From Desulfosarcina sp. (GTDB lineage: Bacteria > Desulfobacterota > Desulfobacteria > Desulfobacterales > Desulfosarcinaceae): a stretch of 64,000 nt of DNA. Below are positions 26,106 to 34,918 of this stretch, piece by piece. The notes beneath the pieces are model-generated. The model was not told where the DNA came from and searched no databases. It worked only from the letters and a program-made list of their open reading frames with translations. The translations under genes and the position numbers were made by a program. The stretch lies in contig JABZFO010000023.1 in assembly GCA_014237405.1 (NCBI GenBank), positions 1 to 64,000 on the forward strand, read 5' to 3'. Numbering within the stretch: the first letter of the stretch is position 1; each line of letters starts with the position of its first letter.

Positions 26106-28946
26106 GTGACGACGACAGACACCATCAACATTGAAGGTGCCAGGCAGCACAACCTGAAAAGCATCAGCCTGTCCCTGCCACGCAACCAGTTGGTAGTGAT
26201 CACCGGCCTGTCCGGCTCCGGCAAATCCACGTTGGCCTTCGACACCCTCTATGCCGAAGGACAGCGCCGCTACGTAGAATCGCTGTCCACCTATGCCCGG
26301 CAGTTTCTGGAGCGGCTGGAAAAACCCGATGTGGATCTAATCGAGGGCCTCTCTCCAGCCATTGCCATCGAACAGAAAACCGCCTTCCACAACCCCCGTT
26401 CCACGGTGGGCACGGTAACCGAAATTTATGACTTCATCCGGCTGCTTTACGCCCGGACCGGAATCGCCCACTGCTACCAGTGCGGCCGACGCATCATTTC
26501 TCAGACTATCGATGAGATGGTGGAAGCGGTCATGAAGCGACCTGAAGGCTCCCGGCTGATGGTTCTCTCACCGCTGTCCGAAAAACCAGCGGGCAGTCAC
26601 AAAGGCCTGTTAAAACGACTGAGAAAAGATGGGTTCGCCCGGATCCGCATCGGTGGGAAGATTCGAGAACTGGATACCACCGTCGATCTTTCAGTTCCCT
26701 CTTCCCAGCACATAGACGTGGTGGTTGACCGGCTGATCCTCAACGAAGGGGTCCGCAACCGGCTGGCGGACTCCATGGAACTGGCCATTGCAAGATCCGA
26801 AGGGCGGGTGGAAGTGGCATTTATCGGCAAACGCATGGAGGATGTCAATGAAACTCTGCACTTCAGTGAAAACGCCGCCTGCACCCGCTGCGGGGTCAGC
26901 TATCCTGACCTTTCACCGGCCAGTTTTTCTTTCAACTCTCCCCATGGGGCCTGCCCCCATTGCAGTGGTCTTGGCACGGCCAAAAACTTTTCTCCCCTGC
27001 GAATCGTCCCTAACCCCGAACTCTCCTTGAGAGAAGGGGCGGTCTCCGTCTGGGCCCATCGCAGTTCTGTTGCCTTTGGGGAGTTTCTGGAGGACATCAC
27101 CGCCTTTTATGGCGTGGATATCTATACATCTTACCGAGACCTTCCGGAAACGTTCAAATCGGTGCTTATGTACGGTTCAGGAGACCAGAAGATCCCTTTT
27201 ACCACCCATGATAACGGTCGGCGAAAAAATTTGCGAGCATTTGAAGGGATCATCCCTCATTTGCAAAAACAGTATGCCGAAGCGGTATCGACCGCTGAGA
27301 AAAACACCCTGAGTGACTACATGGCAGAATCAGCCTGCCCCCATTGTAATGGCGCACGGTTACGCAGGGAGAGCCGGCATATAAAAATTGATGGGTTGTC
27401 CATTGGCGACTTGACTTCACGGCCCATCACCGAGCTGCAGGATTTTTTCATCACCTACCGGCCCGATGGCAAGCGAGGTGTGATTTCTAAAAAAATTGTC
27501 AGCGAGATCACCGCCCGTCTGGCATTTCTTGATGATGTGGGGCTTTCCTATCTCACTCTGGACCGGCCGGCCCATACTCTCTCCGGTGGGGAGAGCCAAC
27601 GAATCCGGCTGGCCACCCAGATTGGATCAAAACTGACTGGTGTTCTCTATGTATTGGATGAACCCAGCATCGGGCTTCATCAACGGGATAACAAGCGACT
27701 GCTGGGCACGCTCATGAATATGCGGGACATGGGCAATTCGGTGCTGGTGGTGGAGCATGACGAAGATACCATCCTTGCCGCCGATCATGTGGTGGACATG
27801 GGCCCAGGCGCCGGTATCGACGGTGGCCGTGTGGTGTTTCAAGGGACACCGGCCATGATACTGGAAGACGACCAATCGCTGACCGGCAGATATCTTTCCG
27901 GCAGGCTGCAAATCGAAGTGCCGGCAAAACGAAGATCTGCCAGTCAAGGAGAAATCCGCATTGTCGGGGCGTGTCAGAACAACCTGAAAAAGATCGACGT
28001 ATCTTTCCCGCTAGGTGTGTTCACCTGCGTCACCGGTGTCTCCGGGTCGGGCAAATCCACCCTGGTACTGGAAACCCTTTACCGGTCAGCCATACGCAAC
28101 CTTCAACGGCTCAACCTGGCCGCCGGCCACTATGAACGAATCACCGGCTTGGAAAAGATCAACAAGGTCATCGACATTGACCAGTCCCCCATCGGAAAGA
28201 CCCCCCGCTCCAACCCCGGCACCTATACCGGCATGTTTGCACCGATCAGGGATCTTTTCAGCCGGACACCGGAAGCAAGAATGCGGGGCTACAAACCCGG
28301 TCGGTTCAGCTTCAACATTCGCGGCGGCCGGTGCGAGGCCTGCGAAGGGGGCGGCATCATACGCATCGAAATGCATTTTTTACCCGACATCTATGTTCCC
28401 TGCGACATCTGCAAGGGCAGGCGATACAACCGGGAGACACTGGAGATCCGCTATAAAGGCAAAAACATCGCCGAGGTGCTGGACATGACCGTTCACCAGA
28501 GTCTGACCATGTTTCAAAACATTGATGTCATCCGATCCAAGCTTCAGACGCTGGTGGATGTTGGCCTCGGCTATGTGCCCGTCGGCCAGTCTGCCACCAC
28601 CCTCTCCGGGGGCGAGGCCCAACGGATCAAACTGGCTAGAGAACTGAGCAAGCGGGGTACGGGAAGCACCCTTTATATTCTGGACGAACCCACGACGGGA
28701 CTGCATCCCGACGACATCCGCAAACTGCTGGAGGTGCTGAATCGCCTGGTGAATGCGGGCAACACGGTGGTGGTGATCGAGCACAATCGGGATGTGATTA
28801 AAACCGCCGATTATGTCATTGACTTGGGGCCCGAGGGAGGTGAAGCAGGCGGGTATGTGGTTGCTGCCGGCACGCCGGAAGCCGTCTGCCAGGTGGCCGA
28901 ATCCCACACCGGCCGTTATCTGCAAAAAATGCTGCACTACAAGTAG
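26106..28946 (+). CDS. uvrA: UvrABC system protein A
   Basis: Damage-recognition ATPase of nucleotide excision repair. It has two ABC ATPase halves: Walker A GLSGSGKST near the N-terminus and GVSGSGKST in the second half, signatures LSGGESQRI and LSGGEAQRI, and zinc cysteines in CxxC pairs (ACTRCG..CPHCSG and CEACEGG..CDICKG). I place the start at the GTG at 26106 (VTTTDTINIEGARQHNL), giving a normal length of 946. An ATG at 26028 would overlap pdxA and add 26 unrelated residues. A bidirectional terminator follows. Confidence 0.95.
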   Translation: MTTTDTINIEGARQHNLKSISLSLPRNQLVVITGLSGSGKSTLAFDTLYAEGQRRYVESLSTYARQFLERLEKPDVDLIEGLSPAIAIEQKTAFHNPRSTVGTVTEIYDFIRLLYARTGIAHCYQCGRRIISQTIDEMVEAVMKRPEGSRLMVLSPLSEKPAGSHKGLLKRLRKDGFARIRIGGKIRELDTTVDLSVPSSQHIDVVVDRLILNEGVRNRLADSMELAIARSEGRVEVAFIGKRMEDVNETLHFSENAACTRCGVSYPDLSPASFSFNSPHGACPHCSGLGTAKNFSPLRIVPNPELSLREGAVSVWAHRSSVAFGEFLEDITAFYGVDIYTSYRDLPETFKSVLMYGSGDQKIPFTTHDNGRRKNLRAFEGIIPHLQKQYAEAVSTAEKNTLSDYMAESACPHCNGARLRRESRHIKIDGLSIGDLTSRPITELQDFFITYRPDGKRGVISKKIVSEITARLAFLDDVGLSYLTLDRPAHTLSGGESQRIRLATQIGSKLTGVLYVLDEPSIGLHQRDNKRLLGTLMNMRDMGNSVLVVEHDEDTILAADHVVDMGPGAGIDGGRVVFQGTPAMILEDDQSLTGRYLSGRLQIEVPAKRRSASQGEIRIVGACQNNLKKIDVSFPLGVFTCVTGVSGSGKSTLVLETLYRSAIRNLQRLNLAAGHYERITGLEKINKVIDIDQSPIGKTPRSNPGTYTGMFAPIRDLFSRTPEARMRGYKPGRFSFNIRGGRCEACEGGGIIRIEMHFLPDIYVPCDICKGRRYNRETLEIRYKGKNIAEVLDMTVHQSLTMFQNIDVIRSKLQTLVDVGLGYVPVGQSATTLSGGEAQRIKLARELSKRGTGSTLYILDEPTTGLHPDDIRKLLEVLNRLVNAGNTVVVIEHNRDVIKTADYVIDLGPEGGEAGGYVVAAGTPEAVCQVAESHTGRYLQKMLHYK

Positions 28947-28965
28947 CCGTTCAAGGGGTCAAATG

Positions 28966-29001
28966 GAAAAGGGCCGCTGCTTTATGGCAGCGGCCCTTTT
29001 C
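28966..29001. terminator. Bidirectional terminator between uvrA and atpE
   Basis: GAAAAGGGCCGCTGC (28966-28980) pairs perfectly over 15 bases with 28987-29001. A-tracts and T-tracts on both sides serve transcription from either strand, matching the convergent genes. Confidence 0.9.
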
Positions 29002-29027
29002 ATGTTTTTGCTCTGACAGGTACGGGA

Positions 29028-29309
29028 TTAGTGTGCAAACAGCGCAGCAATAGCGCCTGCCTGGGGATGCGCGTAGATCAGAATCAGAGACACGACGAGT
29101 GCGTAAATACACAGAGACTCGATCATGGCCAGACCGATCAGCATGGTCACGGTGACCTTACCGGAAGATTCGGGATTCCGGGCGATGCCTTCAACGGCGG
29201 ACCTGAGGCCCATGCCCTGTCCAATACCGCAACCGAAGGCGGCTATTGCAATACCGAAACCAGCTGCTGTCACACACGCGATGAAAAACTGCAATGCTTG
29301 AGCTTCCAT
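29028..29309 (-). CDS. atpE: ATP synthase F0 subunit c
   Basis: A 93-residue hairpin of two membrane helices with a polar loop (ARNPESSGK, about 43-51) that forms the rotor ring. The ion-binding carboxylate is Glu64 in [11 protein letters not shown]. Gln31, Ser65 and Tyr69 match the sodium ligands Gln32, Ser66 and Tyr70 of the Ilyobacter tartaricus c subunit, so Na+ coupling is possible. A cysteine in helix 1 (FGCGIG) is uncommon. It is last in the atpZ-atpI-atpB-atpE order. The F1 genes and subunit b are not in this window. Confidence 0.95.
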   Translation of the reverse strand: MEAQALQFFIACVTAAGFGIAIAAFGCGIGQGMGLRSAVEGIARNPESSGKVTVTMLIGLAMIESLCIYALVVSLILIYAHPQAGAIAALFAH

Positions 29310-29447
29310 ATCCTACACTACCTCCTTTAAAAGATTAATAATTAGGGCTTCTTCCAGTTACCCCAAACCAATTGAACTCAAGTCAATTCGCCGGTTGGCG
29401 TGATCCGCGGCCGGCAAATCGACGGGCTTCACTTTAACGCTTCTCCA

Positions 29448-30137
29448 TCAGTGGGCGTGTTCCATGGCCCCGGAGAAGTAGATGACGGACAGGAGAAAGA
29501 AAACGAACCCCTGTACGAAGGACACGAAGATACCCAGCGCCATGATCGGCAGCGGTGCAAAGAAGGCACCGGCCAAACCGAAAAGAATTGCCAGAACGAT
29601 CTCGTGCCCCATCATGTTTCCGAACAGACGGAACGAGAGAGACAGGACCCGTGCCAGATGCCCGATGATCTCGATGACGAAGATCAGCGGCGACATCCAC
29701 CAGACCGGCCCCAGAAAGTGTTTGATGTAGCCAACGCCATGGTATTTGACGCCGATGACGTGGGTAAACACCACCACCACGATGGCGCAGGACCCCGTAG
29801 TATTGAGGTTGGCGGTGGGGGGAAAAAACCCGGGAATGAGCCCGATCAGGTTGCCGAGAAAGATGTAGAGAAAAATCGTGGCCGCCAGGGGAAATAGCCA
29901 TCGCGCCTCTTCACCGGCCGTTTCCACCATGAACTCTTCGATGCCAGAAACGATGATCTCGAACAGATTCTGTGCCTTTCCCGGTATCATGGAGATGGTT
30001 TTGGTGGCAAGGACACCGGCAATAATCAAGATGGCCATGAGAACCCAGGAGTAGACCACATGGGTATAGGTGTGGGCGAAATGCCCCAGCCCGATCGCTT
30101 CAAAAATCTTCACGAAAAATAGATAGGGATGCTCCAT
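29448..30137 (-). CDS. atpB: ATP synthase F0 subunit a
   Basis: A 229-residue membrane stator subunit that forms the ion half-channels. The essential arginine lies in SLSFRLFGNMMGHE and the C-terminal helix GIFVSFVQGFVFFLLS is typical. Five to six hydrophobic segments are seen. The ATG at 30137 has an AGGAGG-type site. Two bases separate it from atpI and 138 from atpE. Confidence 0.96.
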   Translation of the reverse strand: MEHPYLFFVKIFEAIGLGHFAHTYTHVVYSWVLMAILIIAGVLATKTISMIPGKAQNLFEIIVSGIEEFMVETAGEEARWLFPLAATIFLYIFLGNLIGLIPGFFPPTANLNTTGSCAIVVVVFTHVIGVKYHGVGYIKHFLGPVWWMSPLIFVIEIIGHLARVLSLSFRLFGNMMGHEIVLAILFGLAGAFFAPLPIMALGIFVSFVQGFVFFLLSVIYFSGAMEHAH

Positions 30138-30139
30138 CC

Positions 30140-30568
30140 TTAGACCGCCTCCTTGAAAATAAGTTTTTTAAGCTCAACCATGGTGGCTATGGTGATGCTG
30201 GCCACCACGACGGAAAGACCGATGAACAGACCGATGGGATTCACAACCTGCTGGCGGATAAGGAAAAAGATGATCACGCCGCTGATGATGAACCGGATGT
30301 AGTATTTGACCAGAATCACATTGGGGGAAGTGAGGCGCTGTGGGCGAAGTGCCTTGTTCAAGGTTTTGGCCAGAAGGTGAAAATTGATGGTGACGATGAG
30401 CCCGCCGAAGATCATGCCCCGGGCAAAGGCCGGTGATGCCGCCATGAGTCCCAGCAGGCTGATCGAAGCCAGAAGCACCCAGTTGGACCGGGTAACGAAT
30501 GTGAGTAAACGCTGCTGAATATTATTCACTGTGGACAATTTTTCGCTGCTATAGGCTTTAAGAGTCAC
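30140..30568 (-). CDS. atpI: ATP synthase accessory protein I
   Basis: A 142-residue protein with four hydrophobic segments of the ATP-synthase I family, which helps assemble the c ring. There is little sequence conservation in this family, so the call rests on topology, the phrase ARGMIFGGLIVTINF, and its place directly before atpB. It overlaps the upstream atpZ-like gene by 4 bases. Confidence 0.8.
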   Translation of the reverse strand: MTLKAYSSEKLSTVNNIQQRLLTFVTRSNWVLLASISLLGLMAASPAFARGMIFGGLIVTINFHLLAKTLNKALRPQRLTSPNVILVKYYIRFIISGVIIFFLIRQQVVNPIGLFIGLSVVVASITIATMVELKKLIFKEAV

Positions 30569-30783
30569 AGTTTCCGGCTTTTTTTAATTGCCAGGCCAAT
30601 GTTCCGGTATCCGGCGGCGATACCGAACCCCAGAAAGACAAGCGTCAACCATGGTGATGTGTCAAAGCGCCTGTCCAGATACACCCCTATTCCGAGTCCG
30701 ATAAAAATAGAGAGTGACACCGAGAAACCCAGGCTCGAATAGTAAGCCAGTTCCCGTATCGACTTTCGCGTTTCTTTGTTCAT
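30565..30783 (-). CDS. atpZ: AtpZ/AtpI-type small membrane protein
   Basis: A 72-residue protein with two membrane helices (about 17-35 and 43-62), joined by a short loop with YLDRRFDTSPW, the hallmark of AtpZ-like proteins. In other bacteria AtpZ and AtpI form a cation channel or assembly factor for F0. It is the first gene of the F0 cluster and its stop overlaps the start of atpI (ATGA), implying coupled translation. Confidence 0.85.
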   Translation of the reverse strand: MNKETRKSIRELAYYSSLGFSVSLSIFIGLGIGVYLDRRFDTSPWLTLVFLGFGIAAGYRNIGLAIKKSRKL

Positions 30784-30904
30784 GGGAATCGACCCTTCTC
30801 CGACCGCAGAGTGGCGTCAGATAAGGCCTTGATCGGAATATGTGCATCTAACACAGCTGGGGTATCAAGTCAATGTCAAATTGGATGCACGAATCCGAAA
30901 ACGT

Positions 30905-31702
30905 TCACCACTTGAGCCGGTGAGCATCGAAAACCGGGCCGTCCACGCAGACGTGCCGGTAGCGCGCATCGTCGTCCCGCACTTCCACGGCACATCCTAA
31001 GCAAGCGCCCATCCCGCAGGCCATCATGGCCTCGATGGAGACCTGGCAGGGGATGCCTCGTTCCACGGCAATGGCGGAAACCGCTTTGAGCATCCCCGAC
31101 GGGCCGCAGGCGCAGATGAGATCCGCCGGACCGGCATCCAGTGCCTTTTCCAAACTGCGGGTCACCACCCCTTGATTCCCCTGGCTGCCGTCATCGGTGG
31201 ACACATCCAGTAAAAATCCCGGCAGATCGAATTCGGTGATGCAGACCAGGTCGTCCTTGGTCCGGCCACCGACGAACACCACGCAGCGGTTGAGACGTCC
31301 CTCCCGCTCCAGCAGCGACTGGGCCAGAAACCGGATAGGCGGCACACCAACCCCGCCGGCCACGAGGATCAACTGGCGGCAGGCCTCGGGCACCAGAAAG
31401 GCGTTTCCCAACGGCCCGATGATGGATAGCCGGTCGCCTTCCCGACAGCACGACAGCCTTTCGGTTCCCTTTCCCACCACTTTGAACAGGATCTCGATCC
31501 CTGTCACGCGATCCTTTTCCCGGATTAATCCAAACAGGGAAAAGGGGCGACGCAAAAGTGGTGTGGGTTCAGTTCCGGTACGGACCATGATGAACTGCCC
31601 GGGCTTGGCGGTGTCGAACCCATCGGCGCAGGCCAGTCCCATCCGGTAATAGCCCGGCGCTGCGGGCTGGTTCCACAATACGATTGTGTCTTGTGTGATC
31701 AT
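30905..31702 (-). CDS. pyrK: Dihydroorotate dehydrogenase electron transfer subunit-like flavoprotein (PyrK family)
   Basis: A 265-residue FAD/[2Fe-2S] reductase. The FAD domain has RRPFSLFG near residue 55. An NAD domain with LVAGGVGVPPIRFLA follows. Four cysteines near the C-terminus (ACGMGACLGCAVEV, then HVCVDGPVF) bind the iron-sulfur cluster. PyrK delivers electrons from PyrD to NAD in pyrimidine synthesis. No pyrD is adjacent in this window, so the partner is unknown and a related sulfide or glutamate synthase-type subunit remains possible. It lies 22 bases after pgeF. Confidence 0.8.
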   Translation of the reverse strand: MITQDTIVLWNQPAAPGYYRMGLACADGFDTAKPGQFIMVRTGTEPTPLLRRPFSLFGLIREKDRVTGIEILFKVVGKGTERLSCCREGDRLSIIGPLGNAFLVPEACRQLILVAGGVGVPPIRFLAQSLLEREGRLNRCVVFVGGRTKDDLVCITEFDLPGFLLDVSTDDGSQGNQGVVTRSLEKALDAGPADLICACGPSGMLKAVSAIAVERGIPCQVSIEAMMACGMGACLGCAVEVRDDDARYRHVCVDGPVFDAHRLKW

Positions 31703-31724
31703 GCCTTCAATTCCTCGAAGCGTT

Positions 31725-32501
31725 TTACCCGTCCATACCGATCAGCGCGGCAAAGCGACCGGTTTCCCGTGCTGCCCGGTATGAAAAAAACAGGTGGGGA
31801 TTGCACCTGGTACACATCCCGGGACCATGCACGTTGCCATCCAAAAGACCGGCCGTGACCAGCTGATGACGGCTGATCCGCCAGAAATCAAAATGGTGCG
31901 GCCCCACACGAAACAGCCACAATTGCCGGGGAATTTCATTTTCGTAGTTGATAAACTCGGCGCAGCAGGGCCCCAGGGAAGGACCGATGGCCGCGGTCAT
32001 ATGCCCGGGATCGCAACCGAATTCGGAGACCATCCGAAATACGGTATTACCGATGATGTTGGCCGCACTGCCCCGCCAGCCGCAGTGGATGTTGGCCACC
32101 ACGCGCTTTTTCGAATCGAAAAGCATCACCGCCTGGCAGTCCGCCGTCTGGATCAACAACCGAATACCCGGCACATCGGTAATCAGCGCGTCGGCCGGTA
32201 CGGATTCCGTTTGAATCGCCTCCCCGCGGCGCTTTGCCTCCCGGGTGATCACTCGAATGGATGTTTCGTGATTCTGGTGGGTGTAAACGTGAACACCACC
32301 GCTGGTCATTTCAAGCAGCCGTTTCCGGTTGGCCGTCACCGCCTCCGGGTCGTCGCCCACACCATGGCTCAGATTCATGCCGTCAAAGGGCGGTAGACTG
32401 AACCCGCCGTTCCGGCACCCGATTGCATGGGTCAGGCCTTGAAAATGGTTTAAGGCCTCGAATTGAAAAATATAGTTTTCCTTCTTTTTTACCAGAAGCA
32501 A
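31725..32501 (-). CDS. pgeF: Purine nucleoside phosphorylase / laccase-domain protein (YfiH/PgeF family)
   Basis: A 258-residue single-domain protein. The metal site is formed by His in THQNH, Cys in QTADCQAVM and His in IHCGWRG. The C-terminal CTRCNPHLFFSYR motif is also typical. Homologs edit misincorporated peptidoglycan residues in E. coli and act as nucleoside phosphorylases or deaminases elsewhere. A TTG start at 32501 is chosen because GGGAG lies 8 bases upstream. Confidence 0.9.
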   Translation of the reverse strand: MLLVKKKENYIFQFEALNHFQGLTHAIGCRNGGFSLPPFDGMNLSHGVGDDPEAVTANRKRLLEMTSGGVHVYTHQNHETSIRVITREAKRRGEAIQTESVPADALITDVPGIRLLIQTADCQAVMLFDSKKRVVANIHCGWRGSAANIIGNTVFRMVSEFGCDPGHMTAAIGPSLGPCCAEFINYENEIPRQLWLFRVGPHHFDFWRISRHQLVTAGLLDGNVHGPGMCTRCNPHLFFSYRAARETGRFAALIGMDG

Positions 32502-32563
32502 CGGGTTATCTCCCTGCCAAGGACGGTAACGCTTAAATATTTACCCTAACCAAACATATTTTG

Positions 32564-32662
32564 TAATTTTTAATGTTGAGTTATGAATGTTGAATTAATG
32601 TATTCTGTCTATTTTTTAAAAATGATAGAATGCCGTCATTCAAAATTAAAAATTCATAATTA
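32564..32662. repeat. AT-rich inverted-repeat element, copy A
   Basis: Runs from TAATTTTTAATGTTGA through GTATTCTGTCTATTTT and ATGATAGAATGCC to CAAAATTAAAAATTCATAAT. The ends are near-complementary. Copies B (34751-34855, opposite orientation) and C (54700-54834) share the same order of blocks. Confidence 0.8.
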
Positions 32663-32707
32663 GGTCGCAATCAACCGAATTTATAGACTATTAAACTGTT
32701 CTGAGGT

Positions 32708-32757
32708 CCTATCCAGGATAAACCGGAAATTCGAATTTCCGGTTTATCCTGGATAGG
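32708..32757. repeat. Perfect 50-bp palindrome next to comF
   Basis: Bases 32708-32732 are exactly complementary to 32733-32757 with no spacer. The arms contain the GATAAACCGGAAAT motif also seen at 17281 and 58270. It ends 2 bases from the comF stop codon. There is no T-tract downstream on the comF strand, so it is not a typical terminator. Confidence 0.9.
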
Positions 32758-32759
32758 GT

Positions 32760-33575
32760 TCACAGCGCCCGGGCCAATGTCAGCACATCCACCCGTTTGG
32801 CCCCATCCCGTATCAGGGCACTGGCACAGGCGTCGGCCGTAGCACCGGTGGTCAACACGTCATCCACCAGGAGCACCCGCTTGCCGGCGCTTTGACCGGG
32901 ACGGTTCGCCAAGAAGGCATTGTTGATATTGATCCGCCGCTGGCGCCGGTCCAATCCGGTCTGGGGTGCCGTGGCCCGGGTACGCACCAGCAGGTCGCGG
33001 TCGATGACGGTCTCGCTGGGCAACGTCCACCTTTTCACCAGCAAATAGGCCTGGTTGAACCCCCGTTGCCTGAATCGGCGCCGGTGAAGGGGTATTGGCG
33101 CTACCATATCGATCTCGTTGGGCAGCCAATATTGCTGGAACGTATCATAAAGAAGCCTTCCCAATGGTCCGGCCAGGCCGACTTTCCCCTTGAACTTCAA
33201 GGCGTGGATTGCCGTTTGCAAAGCATCCGCATAAATTCCGGCGGCACGGGCCCGGGTGAAGGCACCTGGGCGGTCCAGGCATCGGCCGCAAAGGTGGTCC
33301 TCCCCCTCGCGGCTTTTGAACACCAGCCCGCACCGGAAACACAGGGGGGATTTCACCGGTGTCCATTGGCCTCGGCAATTCGGACAAAAATGAGGGGCCA
33401 TCGCGTGGGCAAAGCCCGTTGCATGGGCCTTGATACACGCATTGATCGATTCCGGCGTTCCGGCGTTATGGTGAAAAAGTCGGCCGCAGCCCACGCACTT
33501 GGCCGGAAACAGTGCGCCACCCATACAATGTAGCAGTCGCTTTACCGCAACCGGCACCATCGTTCGGCTCAGCAC
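32760..33575 (-). CDS. comF: ComF-family phosphoribosyltransferase-like protein
   Basis: A 271-residue protein. An N-terminal zinc region has CVGCG, FCPNC, LCFRCG and LCGRC pairs. The C-terminal domain is a type I phosphoribosyltransferase with PRPP loop VLLVDDVLTTGAT and GFNQAYLL. ComF proteins work in DNA uptake or purine-linked processes. The role here is not shown by context. The GTG at 33575 follows a GGGGGAT site, 9 bases after the icd stop. Confidence 0.9.
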   Translation of the reverse strand: MLSRTMVPVAVKRLLHCMGGALFPAKCVGCGRLFHHNAGTPESINACIKAHATGFAHAMAPHFCPNCRGQWTPVKSPLCFRCGLVFKSREGEDHLCGRCLDRPGAFTRARAAGIYADALQTAIHALKFKGKVGLAGPLGRLLYDTFQQYWLPNEIDMVAPIPLHRRRFRQRGFNQAYLLVKRWTLPSETVIDRDLLVRTRATAPQTGLDRRQRRININNAFLANRPGQSAGKRVLLVDDVLTTGATADACASALIRDGAKRVDVLTLARAL

Positions 33576-33584
33576 GCCATCCCC

Positions 33585-34715
33585 CTATTTCATCTGACCG
33601 ACGATGGCCGCGGCAAACTGGGAGCATTTCACTTCTTGAGCCCCCTCAATCTGCCGGGCCAGGTCGTAGGTCACCCGGCGGGCTTTGATGGCTGCCTGAA
33701 CGGCATCGCGAACGGCGGTACCCGCCTCTTTCCAACCCATGTAATCGAGCATCATGGCACCGGACAGGATCAGGGAACCGGGGTTCACCTTATCCAGGCC
33801 GGCGGCCAGGGCATCGGAGATGTAGTCGCCGTTGAGGTTGGATGTCGCGATCACGCCGTATTCATCGGGCCGCAGCAATACCTGCTGGAACAGCATGTCC
33901 GCAATCCGGTCCTTGATCACCACCTTTCCCTCAGGTGCCGCTCCGTCGTATTTGTCGTAGAGTTGGGCCTCGGTGATCGTCCGGTCGGCAAATCGCTCCA
34001 TGGCCACCTGGTAGCCCCACTGGGCAAAGGCCCCTTCGGTGAACTTCATAATGTTGCCCTTGTGCATGAGGGTCACGCTAGAAAAGCCGTTCTCCAGGGC
34101 ATGGACAATGGCGCTGACCACCAGGCGTTTGGTGTTGGCCGGGCTGATGGGTTTGATGCCGATGCCGGACTCGGGCGGCAGATCAACCCCCATTTTCGTT
34201 TTGAAGAAGTCGACAACCGTTTTGGCCTCATCGGTTCCAGAGGCCCACTCGATGCCCGCGTACAGGTCTTCGGTGTTTTCCCGGAACACCACCATGTTAA
34301 TCTTCTCCGGGTGTTTCATGGGGCTGGGAACGGTTTCGATATAGCGCACCGGACGGACGCAGGCATACAGGTCCAGCTTCTGCCGTATGGCCACGTTGAG
34401 GCTCCGGATCCCCTTGCCGATGGGGGTGGTCAGCGGCCCCTTGATGGCCACCACGTTGGCTTCGATGGCGTCCAGGGCCTCCTGGGGCAGATAGCTGCCG
34501 GTTTTCTCATACCCCTTTTCGCCCACCGGCAGTTCCATCCATGAAATGTTCCGGCTGCCGCTGTATGTCTTCTCGACGGCGGCATCAATAACCAGCCGGG
34601 TAGCCCGCCAGATATCGGGCCCGATGCCGTCACCCTCGATGAAAGGAATCATAGGATTATCCGGTACATTCAGGGAGCCGTCACTGTTTTTATTGATCTT
34701 TTCTGCATTTACCAC
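33585..34715 (-). CDS. icd: Isocitrate dehydrogenase (NADP type), missing its coenzyme-binding segment
   Basis: TCA-cycle oxidative decarboxylation of isocitrate. Substrate residues are present ([36 protein letters not shown]). The family then continues with GANIG..FEATHGTAPKYAG, which shapes the NADP pocket. Here YISDALAAG joins LDKVNPGSL directly at about 33800. About 32 residues are absent but the frame is kept. The resulting 376-residue protein is shorter than the usual 405-416 and is unlikely to bind NADP normally. The start is a GTG at 34715 with AGGAGG eight bases upstream. Confidence 0.88.
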   Translation of the reverse strand: MVNAEKINKNSDGSLNVPDNPMIPFIEGDGIGPDIWRATRLVIDAAVEKTYSGSRNISWMELPVGEKGYEKTGSYLPQEALDAIEANVVAIKGPLTTPIGKGIRSLNVAIRQKLDLYACVRPVRYIETVPSPMKHPEKINMVVFRENTEDLYAGIEWASGTDEAKTVVDFFKTKMGVDLPPESGIGIKPISPANTKRLVVSAIVHALENGFSSVTLMHKGNIMKFTEGAFAQWGYQVAMERFADRTITEAQLYDKYDGAAPEGKVVIKDRIADMLFQQVLLRPDEYGVIATSNLNGDYISDALAAGLDKVNPGSLILSGAMMLDYMGWKEAGTAVRDAVQAAIKARRVTYDLARQIEGAQEVKCSQFAAAIVGQMK

Positions 34716-34750
34716 AAATCGTTCCTCCTGCATTTAAAGAAAAATCCAAT

Positions 34751-34855
34751 GATGAATTCTGAATTTTTAATTTTGAATGAAGGCATTCTATCGGTTTTGA
34801 AAAATAGACAGAATACATTTATTCAACATTCATAATTCAACATTAAAAATTTCAA
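34751..34855. repeat. AT-rich inverted-repeat element, copy B
   Basis: The reverse complement matches copy A block by block (ATGTTGAATTATGAATG, GTATTCTGTCTATTTTT, GATAGAATGCC, TCATTCAAAATTAAAAA). It lies upstream of icd and 64 bases from rlmB. Confidence 0.8.
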
Positions 34856-34918
34856 ATATATTTGCTTAGACTTAATACGAAATTATCACTTCTGTGTATT
34901 TTATTCTTGCCGAGGCCC

